A stretch of 64,000 nucleotides of DNA from Schnuerera sp. xch1 (GTDB lineage Bacteria > Bacillota > Clostridia > Tissierellales > Tepidimicrobiaceae). Made by a program: the position numbers and the translations under genes. The stretch spans positions 62,001 to 126,000 of the forward strand of contig NZ_JAIOUP010000001.1 of NCBI RefSeq assembly GCF_019931165.1, read 5' to 3'. Below, piece by piece: positions 9,140-15,589 of the stretch; the first letter of the stretch is position 1; the number at the start of each line of letters is the position of its first letter. The notes below the pieces were generated by a model. The model had not been told where the DNA came from and ran no database searches. It saw only the letters and a list, made by a program, of their open reading frames with translations.

Positions 9140-10397
9140 AGAATTTATCTAATAATGAACTTTTTTTTGTTTCTAGTATTTTTAACATATATTGTACTTT
9201 TTTATTTATATCATTTTGAAGATCTAGATTTTTATATAGTATATCCTTAATTTCTTCTTGGGATTTAAATATTTTATCTAGATCAATTTTTTCTTCTGAG
9301 ATAGGATAATTAGAGTTATTTTGGATATCTGAAAAAATAATATTAGATGATATTAAATTCTCAGTTTGTATACTGTCTAAGAAAAAGAAATTTAAACTTT
9401 CATTTAAAGAACAGTATATGTCATTTATTTTTATGTTTTTAGACTTTAGCATTAAATTTGAGATTTTTATACAGTTAATATCTAAACATTTATTTTCTAA
9501 AGCTTCTCCTTCAAACCAAGTGCCTCCATAATCTGATGAATATATATAACCAATACTATTAGTTTTAGAATATATTATTTTTAGTGTACCATTATCTTCG
9601 AAGATTATCGGAAGATCATTACAATTAGGAATATATGGAATTTTTATTTGGGTCCAAATATATTTATTGTCTCCCGTTGAGCTTAATCTACTATATTTTA
9701 ATATGTAATTTTTACTTATTTCTTCTAACCATAAAGCATGAATATTATCCTTAGTATCTACGAATATATATGGTAATAGTTTATTTGTATAAGTAAGAGT
9801 TACTTTTTGAGGGGTAGAGTTCCATTTTTTAGTATAAGGATTGTAAAATATATGGTAGATTTGAGGAACATTACCCTTGATAGAACGATATAGTAATTGA
9901 ATAGAATTTGAAGAATCAATATCAACTACAAATGGTATGGATGTTCTATCTGTAGCAAATTTTATTACATTATGCTGATCCCAATTTTCATTATTACCTA
10001 CTATATGGCAAATGGTCCAAAGTTTAGAGTTATTCAAGTTAGCATAGCCGTAAATGATATTGATATTATTATCATTTACTAAAACACTTATGTTACTATA
10101 TATCTTTGAGTGGAAATCAAATTGTGATATTGTTGTATTAGTCCAACTATCATTTTCATAAACTGAGTAATTAAGTTCTCCAGATTTCATCAATGTAATT
10201 AAGTGAATTTTATCAATTTTATCTATTGAAGCAGAATATTTTAATACATTATATTTAAATAATTTAGAAGTTTTTATAGGTTTATAGAATTTGTTTAGAA
10301 AAATATATTTAAGGTTTCCCTGATTACTCAATTGAAATAGGATTGGTTCTTCTTTGGAATTAATAACTAGGTAATTAAACTTTGCAAATTTATTCAT
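9132..10397 (-). CDS. Uncharacterised beta-propeller-like protein with an Asp-box
   Basis: The 421-residue protein is read on the reverse strand. The start is the ATG at 10397, preceded by TAGGAGGT on that strand; an upstream extension has no such site. It has no signal peptide or membrane segment. Its aromatic-rich beta-strand repeats include one clear Asp-box/BNR motif (SSDYGGTW), so a sialidase- or exo-glucanase-type beta-propeller fold is likely. There are no sialidase catalytic residues that I can identify. The last 60 residues are helical and charged. It is divergent from the next gene, with 104 bases between them. I do not recognise a specific family; a spore-surface role is a guess from its neighbour. 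Confidence 0.55.
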   Translation of the reverse strand: MNKFAKFNYLVINSKEEPILFQLSNQGNLKYIFLNKFYKPIKTSKLFKYNVLKYSASIDKIDKIHLITLMKSGELNYSVYENDSWTNTTISQFDFHSKIYSNISVLVNDNNINIIYGYANLNNSKLWTICHIVGNNENWDQHNVIKFATDRTSIPFVVDIDSSNSIQLLYRSIKGNVPQIYHIFYNPYTKKWNSTPQKVTLTYTNKLLPYIFVDTKDNIHALWLEEISKNYILKYSRLSSTGDNKYIWTQIKIPYIPNCNDLPIIFEDNGTLKIIYSKTNSIGYIYSSDYGGTWFEGEALENKCLDINCIKISNLMLKSKNIKINDIYCSLNESLNFFFLDSIQTENLISSNIIFSDIQNNSNYPISEEKIDLDKIFKSQEEIKDILYKNLDLQNDINKKVQYMLKILETKKSSLLDKFFK

Positions 10398-10447
10398 TAA
10401 ATGACCTCCTATAATAATAAAAAAATTGCACAATTATATTCTTATTT

Positions 10448-10456
10448 CATAATATG
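10448..10456. promoter_or_regulatory. Palindromic CATAATATG in the divergent intergenic region
   Basis: CATAATATG reads as CATATTATG on the other strand. It thus offers a CATA-type -10 (as used by sigma-E or sigma-K) in both directions between two divergent genes. I find no convincing -35 elements, so this is only suggestive of mother-cell expression. Confidence 0.25.
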
Positions 10457-10501
10457 TAATAGAAAATTGAATTATTATTAAAAACATAAGGAGGTAAAAC
10501 A

Positions 10502-11110
10502 ATGAATGATTTTAAGATTGAAAACTTAGGAGAAATATTGGAAACCCTAGATGCAGATTGTTTAGTAGTTGATAAAGTATTTGCAAGTTGCCAACAGAGA
10601 GAATGTTTTCCTCATGTAGAGGTAGATTTAGATGAAAAAAATTTTCGCCAAGTAAAATTCAAACCTGGATTTATCGTTCCTAATACATTAGTTATAACAG
10701 ACATTGACGATACACCAAATTTTAGAAGAGTAAGATTTACACTAAGAATACCTTATGAGATAACAGCAGAAAGTGGAAAAGTTATTAAAAAATTTTTACC
10801 AGATATATTAAATGATATTGTACTTTATATTCCAGATGCAAGAGATGAATTTGAATTTAAAATAGTAGTAGAAACAAGTTCACAAATATTAGGTCAAACA
10901 ATATTAATTGACGATACATTAACTTTTGCAGCAGGCGCATTTATAATAGTTAAGGTAGTTGGTAAAGTACAATTATTAGTGCCTACATTTGGATATTGTC
11001 CTCCACCAGAATCTTGTGATGAATTTAATTCGGAAGATGTTTATGATAATTTTGATTATTTACCATTTCCAGATTTTTTCCCACCAAAGTTTCAAGAACC
11101 AAATACATAG
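10502..11110 (+). CDS. Uncharacterised protein, possibly spore-surface related
   Basis: This 202-residue protein begins with a strong AAGGAGGT site. It has an early 'SCQQREC' cysteine pair, an acidic beta-rich body and a C-terminal 'YCPPPESC' segment followed by a Pro/Phe-rich tail. There is no signal peptide. Similar Cys-flanked proteins of about 200 residues ending in CPPP-type segments occur in spore-forming Firmicutes and are often hypothetical. I infer, without proof, a spore-coat-associated role. It is single, closed by a long palindromic terminator. Confidence 0.5.
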   Translation: MNDFKIENLGEILETLDADCLVVDKVFASCQQRECFPHVEVDLDEKNFRQVKFKPGFIVPNTLVITDIDDTPNFRRVRFTLRIPYEITAESGKVIKKFLPDILNDIVLYIPDARDEFEFKIVVETSSQILGQTILIDDTLTFAAGAFIIVKVVGKVQLLVPTFGYCPPPESCDEFNSEDVYDNFDYLPFPDFFPPKFQEPNT

Positions 11111-11140
11111 AAAGAATAGGTAATTAAAAAGTATAATCAA

Positions 11141-11190
11141 TTAATAAAATAAAAAAATGCTTCGTACGAAGCATTTTTTTATTTTATTAA
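11141..11190. terminator. 50-bp perfect palindrome acting as bidirectional terminator
   Basis: Both arms are 25 bases, with centre GCTTCGTACGAAGC flanked by A7 on the left and T7 on the right. In either direction it gives a GC-containing stem followed by at least seven Ts. It ends the 202-aa gene, and no reverse gene abuts it on the right. Confidence 0.88.
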
Positions 11191-11218
11191 AGAATAGAAA
11201 CAAATTATTATTGGAATG

Positions 11219-11247
11219 TTGACAAAAATGGTAGGGTATTATATACT
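11219..11247 (+). promoter_or_regulatory. Promoter of the iscR-iscS-iscU operon
   Basis: TTGACA at 11219-11224 and TATACT at 11242-11247 are 17 bases apart. An imperfect inverted repeat, TAGGGTAT/ATATACTA, lies across the spacer and -10 (about 11232-11248). It could be an Rrf2-type operator for autoregulation, though this is only inferred. Confidence 0.8.
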
Positions 11248-11295
11248 AATGTAAGAATACCAAGCGATTTAGTTGGAATTAAAGAGGTGTTTATA

Positions 11296-11733
11296 ATGAA
11301 GCTTTCTACTAGAGGAAGATATGGATTGAAAGCCATGTATCAATTAGCTCTTCATTATGGAGAAGGCCCAATACCATTAAATACTATTGCTGATAAACAG
11401 GGTCTCTCTGAGAACTATTTAGAGCAATTAGTTTCTACTTTAAGAAGAGAAGGTTTTTTAAATAGTGTACGAGGAGCACAAGGTGGCTATATGTTAGCTA
11501 AATCACCAAAGGATATTACTGTTGGTGATATACTTAGAGTACTTGAAGGTGATATGGCACCAGCTGATTGTGTAGTTGATCATAATGTTATTTGTGAAAA
11601 AGAAGAAGTTTGTGTCACAAAATTAGTTTGGATGCAAATAAAAGATAGCATAAATAATGTTATTGACTCTATATCATTACAAGATATGCTTGATGAACAA
11701 GTTAAAATGGATAAAGAAAAGTTAAAAGTTTAG
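11296..11733 (+). CDS. iscR: Rrf2-family regulator, IscR-like, with three cluster-binding-type cysteines
   Basis: The 145-residue Rrf2 protein has the N-terminal winged helix ('MKLSTRGRYGLKAM', 'LSENYLEQLVSTLRREGF', 'RGAQGGY'). Three cysteines lie in the loop used by IscR to hold a [2Fe-2S] cluster (C92, C100, C106). It heads an operon with a cysteine desulfurase and an Fe-S scaffold, so it probably senses Fe-S status and controls this operon. CymR of Bacillus has the same position but lacks that cluster function. ATG 11296 follows AAAGAGGTG. The gap to iscS is 11 bases. Confidence 0.85.
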   Translation: MKLSTRGRYGLKAMYQLALHYGEGPIPLNTIADKQGLSENYLEQLVSTLRREGFLNSVRGAQGGYMLAKSPKDITVGDILRVLEGDMAPADCVVDHNVICEKEEVCVTKLVWMQIKDSINNVIDSISLQDMLDEQVKMDKEKLKV

Positions 11734-11744
11734 GAGGATTTGTT

Positions 11745-12923
11745 ATGGGAAAATATATTTATATGGACAACTCTGCTACAACTCCAGTAAAACAAGAAGT
11801 TTTAGATGAGATGTTACCATATTTTAATATTAAATATGGCAATCCATCGAGTATATATTCTTTAGGAAGCCAATCAAAAAATGCAGTTGAAATATCAAGA
11901 GAGAAAATTGCTAAAGTATTAAATGCTAAAACTAAAGAGATATTCTTTACAGCAGGCGGTTCAGAATCTGATAACTGGGCATTAAAAGGAGTAGCTTTTG
12001 CAAATAAAGATAAAGGTAACCATATTATAACTAGTAAAATTGAACATCATGGTATTCTTCATACATGCGAGTATTTAAAAAAACAAGGATTTGATATAAC
12101 ATATCTAGATGTAGATGAATATGGACTTATTGATTTAGATCAATTAAAAGAAGCTATTACTGACAAGACGATATTAATTTCCATTATGTTTGCAAATAAC
12201 GAAATAGGGACTATACAACCAATTGAAGAAGTTAGTAGAATTGCAAAAGAAAAGGGAGTATATTTTCATACTGATGCTGTCCAAGCAGTAGGACATATAG
12301 AAATAGATGTTAATGAATTAAATATTGATTTGTTGTCTATGTCTGCTCATAAATTTTATGGACCAAAAGGTATAGGAGCTCTTTATATTAGACAAGGAGT
12401 TAAAATCGATCCTCTAATTTCAGGTGGTGCCCAGGAAGGAAACAGAAGAGCTGGCACAGAAAACTTGCCTAGTATTGTAGGAATGGCTAAAGCTATAGAA
12501 TTAGCTTATGAGAATTTAAATGAAAATAATGCAAGATTGATTAAATTAAGAGATAAATTAATAGATAAAATCTTAAAGAACATTGATTATGTAAGATTAA
12601 ATGGGCATCCAATTAATAGATTACCAGGAAACGTAAATGTATGTTTTGAATTTATAGAGGGTGAATCTTTGCTATTAAGCTTGGATATGGAAGGAATTGC
12701 TGCTTCTAGCGGTTCAGCGTGTACCTCAGGGTCATTAGAACCATCTCATGTACTATTAGCTATAGGTTTACCACATGAAATAGCTCATGGTTCATTAAGA
12801 TTATCTTTAGGAGATTTTAATACTGAAGAGGAAGTTGATTTTGTAGTGGAGAAACTTATAGAGATTGTAGCTAGGTTAAGAGCTATGTCACCTTTATATG
12901 AGAAGATTAAGGAGGGCAAATAG
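11745..12923 (+). CDS. iscS: Cysteine desulfurase (IscS/NifS type)
   Basis: This 392-residue PLP enzyme takes sulfur from cysteine, giving alanine and an enzyme persulfide that feeds Fe-S assembly and tRNA thiolation. The PLP lysine is K203 in SAHKFYG. The persulfide cysteine is C326 in 'SSGSACTSGS', on the extended loop that identifies class I (IscS/NifS) enzymes. It follows iscR closely and its stop abuts the iscU start without a gap, which indicates translational coupling. Confidence 0.95.
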   Translation: MGKYIYMDNSATTPVKQEVLDEMLPYFNIKYGNPSSIYSLGSQSKNAVEISREKIAKVLNAKTKEIFFTAGGSESDNWALKGVAFANKDKGNHIITSKIEHHGILHTCEYLKKQGFDITYLDVDEYGLIDLDQLKEAITDKTILISIMFANNEIGTIQPIEEVSRIAKEKGVYFHTDAVQAVGHIEIDVNELNIDLLSMSAHKFYGPKGIGALYIRQGVKIDPLISGGAQEGNRRAGTENLPSIVGMAKAIELAYENLNENNARLIKLRDKLIDKILKNIDYVRLNGHPINRLPGNVNVCFEFIEGESLLLSLDMEGIAASSGSACTSGSLEPSHVLLAIGLPHEIAHGSLRLSLGDFNTEEEVDFVVEKLIEIVARLRAMSPLYEKIKEGK

Positions 12924-13349
12924 ATGTATTCAGAAAAAGTTATGGATCATTTTAAAAATCCAAGAAATGTTGGAGAAATAGAGGATGCCGATGGCATAGG
13001 AGAAGTAGGGAATCCACGATGTGGGGATATAATGAAGATGTATTTAAAGATTGAAGATGGAATTATTATAGATGTTAAATTTAAAACTTTTGGTTGTGGT
13101 TCTGCTATAGCTTCTTCTAGTATGGCTACTGAAATTATTAAAGGTAAATCAATAGATGAGGCAATGAAAGTAACAAATAAGGCTGTTGCAGAAGCATTAG
13201 ATGGGCTACCACCAGTAAAAATGCATTGTTCTGTGCTAGCAGAGCAGGCTATCAAGTCTGCTTTATTGGATTACTCAAGAAAAAATAATATTCAAATTGA
13301 AGGGTTGGAAGATTTTAATCCTAATGAAGATGTTCATGAACATCAATAA
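12924..13349 (+). CDS. iscU: Fe-S cluster assembly scaffold IscU/NifU
   Basis: The 141-residue scaffold protein builds [2Fe-2S]/[4Fe-4S] clusters using sulfur from IscS. The three conserved cysteines are present (C33 in NPRCGD, C58 in FGCGS, C102 in MHCSVL), together with Asp35 after C33. The A-x4-SSM segment after C58 is canonical. The gene starts on the base after the iscS stop. An mnmA gene often follows in related genomes; here a PRC-barrel gene comes next instead. Confidence 0.95.
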   Translation: MYSEKVMDHFKNPRNVGEIEDADGIGEVGNPRCGDIMKMYLKIEDGIIIDVKFKTFGCGSAIASSSMATEIIKGKSIDEAMKVTNKAVAEALDGLPPVKMHCSVLAEQAIKSALLDYSRKNNIQIEGLEDFNPNEDVHEHQ

Positions 13350-13467
13350 ATTATATATATAAATTTATATATTCCTCTCTGACATTTTTATTTTAATTTA
13401 TTGAAATGGATATTTATATTAAAGATAAGGAAAAATATATTAAGAGAAAATGAAAGAGGGATATTTT

Positions 13468-13959
13468 ATGATAAGATATAAACAGTTGATAACTTTAAAA
13501 ATAATCGATAAAAATACAAAAGAAACTATAGGAAAAATAGAAGATATTATTCTATCTGATGATTATAGAAAAATTAAATATTTAATAATTAAGAATAATA
13601 ACCTTATTAGAAACAAAGCTTTAATTCAATATAATGACATTAGATTTTCAAATAAAAATCAAGCTTTATATTTGAATAGTATAAAAGCATTTAAAGAAAG
13701 ATTAGAAAGTGATATTGAAGATGATAATGAAGGATGTAAATTTATTGACAAAGAAATTAGGACCGAAAATGATGAATGTATAGGCTTTGTTAAAGATGTT
13801 GTTCTTAATAAGAAAGATGGTACTGTAAATGGATTTATAATCACAGAAGGATTATTTGAAGATTTATTAAAGGGTAGAAATTATATTCCTCTCTTAGATA
13901 ATATTGACATTAAAAAAGCTTATATTTATGTACCTAATAGTAATCTTATTTTAAATTAG
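13468..13959 (+). CDS. PRC-barrel domain protein (two barrels)
   Basis: The 163-residue soluble protein appears to carry two PRC-barrel units (about residues 5-75 and 85-155). The second is marked by 'NDECIGFVKDVVLNKKDGTVNGFIITEG', in part. PRC barrels are small beta domains used in RNA processing (RimM) and photosynthetic reaction centres, but no specific role is known for this stand-alone type. ATG 13468 follows AGAGGG; an in-frame ATG at 13450 lacks a good site. PRC-barrel genes occur between Fe-S genes and alaS in many Clostridia. The 118 bases before it show no clear terminator. Confidence 0.7.
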   Translation: MIRYKQLITLKIIDKNTKETIGKIEDIILSDDYRKIKYLIIKNNNLIRNKALIQYNDIRFSNKNQALYLNSIKAFKERLESDIEDDNEGCKFIDKEIRTENDECIGFVKDVVLNKKDGTVNGFIITEGLFEDLLKGRNYIPLLDNIDIKKAYIYVPNSNLILN

Positions 13960-14050
13960 CATAAATATCAATCCCTACAAAAAAATGTATAGAATTAAAA
14001 ATAAATTAAGTGAAAAGATAATTAATATAATAATAAAGGAGAGGATATAA

Positions 14051-14218
14051 TTGAATAATAATAGATTTAGGAATGGGGCATTGATGGGAAGCATGTTAGG
14101 TATTTCTTTAGGTGTACTTGTTGGAACTAAAATGAGATCTATGAATAAAAGAAAGATCATGAGGACAGCAAAAAGAGCAAAGTCAACTTTAATGAATGCA
14201 ATGAATTCATTATGGTAG
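14051..14218 (+). CDS. Small basic protein with one hydrophobic segment (YtxH-like)
   Basis: A TTG start at 14051, seven bases after AAAGGAGAGG (14035-14044), opens a 55-codon frame. The protein has a short glycine-rich hydrophobic stretch ('GSMLGISLGVLVGTKM', about residues 13-28) and a basic C-terminal half rich in Lys/Arg/Met. This layout resembles small YtxH-type membrane-associated proteins, which have no settled function. The strong ribosome site and tight position between the PRC-barrel and permease genes support it as real. Confidence 0.65.
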   Translation: MNNNRFRNGALMGSMLGISLGVLVGTKMRSMNKRKIMRTAKRAKSTLMNAMNSLW

Positions 14219-14238
14219 TAGGCAGCGTTGGCTGCCTA
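14219..14238 (+). terminator. Hairpin between the small protein and permease genes
   Basis: TAGGCAGC (14219-14226) pairs perfectly with GCTGCCTA (14231-14238) around GTTG. There is no T-run, so it is more likely a processing or pausing hairpin than a full terminator. Confidence 0.5.
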
Positions 14239-14266
14239 TCAAATAATAAAAATGGAGACAAGTATT

Positions 14267-15454
14267 ATGAATTTAGAATCTTCTGTTTTAATTAGAAATT
14301 TAATAATTTTAATATCGATACTACTAATTTTGATTATTTATTACTTAATACATATTGGTAATAAATATGTAGAAAATAGTAAACAAATTCATATTACTAA
14401 AAAAAGAGTACTACCAATATTAATAATAATAGTTTCTGTCTATTTTTTTTATTTATTATCTCAAAGATATGAGATTCTATCTGATACTCTTTTTGTTATA
14501 GTTATATCAGCAATTTTAGCTTACATATTTAATCCAGTGATTAATTATTTTGAAAAATATAATATACCAAGAGGTTTAGGGATTTTATTTTTATATATTT
14601 TAATTATAGGGATTATTCTTGTTATTTTGATTTCTTTCATCCCGAGGATAGGAATAGAATTGAGAGGATTATTAGCTAATTTGCCAATTTATTTTGAACA
14701 AATAATTAATACTTTTAATGATATTTATACGACTTTTATTAATATGGGAAATATACCACCAATATTCCAAGGCATTGAAGAATTATTGCCGGAAGGTATT
14801 AGTAGTTTACAGGATATAGTTGTAAATAATATACGCAAACTTTTCGACGGAGTTGGAGAAGTTGTAAATAAAGTTGTAAGTTTAATACTAATACCTATTC
14901 TTACTTTCTATTTTCTAAGAGATAAAGATGAGTTTGTAAGAAGATTGTATTTGACAATCCCTAAAAGGAGAAGACAAGATGTTAAAGAATTGCTATTAGA
15001 AATAGATAGATCTTTAAGCCAATTTATTCGTGGCAGATTAATTTTAGCTTTTTATGTTGGAATTGTAACTACCATATTTTTATTGGTATTAGACATTGAA
15101 TTTGCTATACTAATTGGTTTAGTGACTGGTATAGCTGACATAATACCTTACTTTGGACCACTTTTAGGATTCTTGCCAGCAATAATTTTTGGTTTTTTAA
15201 ATAGTACAATGAAGGGAATTTGGGTTGCTATAATATTTATATTAATTCAGTGGGTTGAAAATAATGTATTAGCACCGAAAATTATTGGTGACAGCACAGG
15301 TATCCATCCTATAACGGTTTTATTATCATTAATTATAGGTGGAGGCATGTTTGGGGTTATGGGAATGGTTCTTTCTATTCCTGTAGTCGCTGTATTAAAA
15401 ATAATTTTGGGACATTTTTTGGATAGAATAAGAAAGAGAAAATTAATTAAATAA
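14267..15454 (+). CDS. AI-2E family transporter (YrrI/TqsA-type permease)
   Basis: The 395-residue integral membrane protein has about seven to eight transmembrane segments. These include the N-terminal pair and the C-terminal block 'FAILIGLVTGIADIIPYFGP' onwards, with the family motif 'IPYFGPLLG' and 'GIHPITVLLSLIIGG'. PF01594 members are proposed exporters of signalling molecules or ion antiporters, and the substrate here is unknown. An AI-2E permease sits next to alaS in Bacillus too (yrrI). ATG 14267 is chosen because TGGAGA precedes it; starts further upstream fall in the hairpin or lack a site. Confidence 0.85.
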   Translation: MNLESSVLIRNLIILISILLILIIYYLIHIGNKYVENSKQIHITKKRVLPILIIIVSVYFFYLLSQRYEILSDTLFVIVISAILAYIFNPVINYFEKYNIPRGLGILFLYILIIGIILVILISFIPRIGIELRGLLANLPIYFEQIINTFNDIYTTFINMGNIPPIFQGIEELLPEGISSLQDIVVNNIRKLFDGVGEVVNKVVSLILIPILTFYFLRDKDEFVRRLYLTIPKRRRQDVKELLLEIDRSLSQFIRGRLILAFYVGIVTTIFLLVLDIEFAILIGLVTGIADIIPYFGPLLGFLPAIIFGFLNSTMKGIWVAIIFILIQWVENNVLAPKIIGDSTGIHPITVLLSLIIGGGMFGVMGMVLSIPVVAVLKIILGHFLDRIRKRKLIK

Positions 15455-15477
15455 CAAAATTCTTATTATGTCATTTG

Positions 15478-15506
15478 TTGACAAAAATATCTTATTAAAT
15501 TATAAT
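15478..15506 (+). promoter_or_regulatory. Consensus sigma-A promoter before alaS
   Basis: TTGACA at 15478-15483 and TATAAT at 15501-15506 are exactly 17 bases apart. The predicted start is near 15513, only about 20 bases before an intrinsic terminator. Confidence 0.85.
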
Positions 15507-15532
15507 CCAAATATAGATATAAACGTGGATTC

Positions 15533-15562
15533 TCGTCCCTTTGATGAGGGACGAATTTTTTT
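15533..15562 (+). terminator. Intrinsic terminator in the alaS leader
   Basis: TCGTCCCT (15533-15540) and AGGGACGA (15547-15554) pair perfectly around TTGATG and are followed by AT7. It lies after a consensus promoter and before the alaS ribosome site. It therefore either attenuates alaS or is the terminator of the upstream permease gene with the promoter nested before it. There is no T-box core sequence here. Confidence 0.85.
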
Positions 15563-15589
15563 AAAAATAGCATGAAGAGGTGAAAATTA

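Noticed and set aside
12947-13255. A 102-codon reverse frame inside iscU
   Set aside because: It is a shadow of iscU, whose conserved cysteines and codon pattern are clear on the plus strand.
13450-13467. Upstream ATG start of the PRC-barrel protein
   Set aside because: It has no good ribosome site, whereas ATG 13468 follows AGAGGG at a proper distance.
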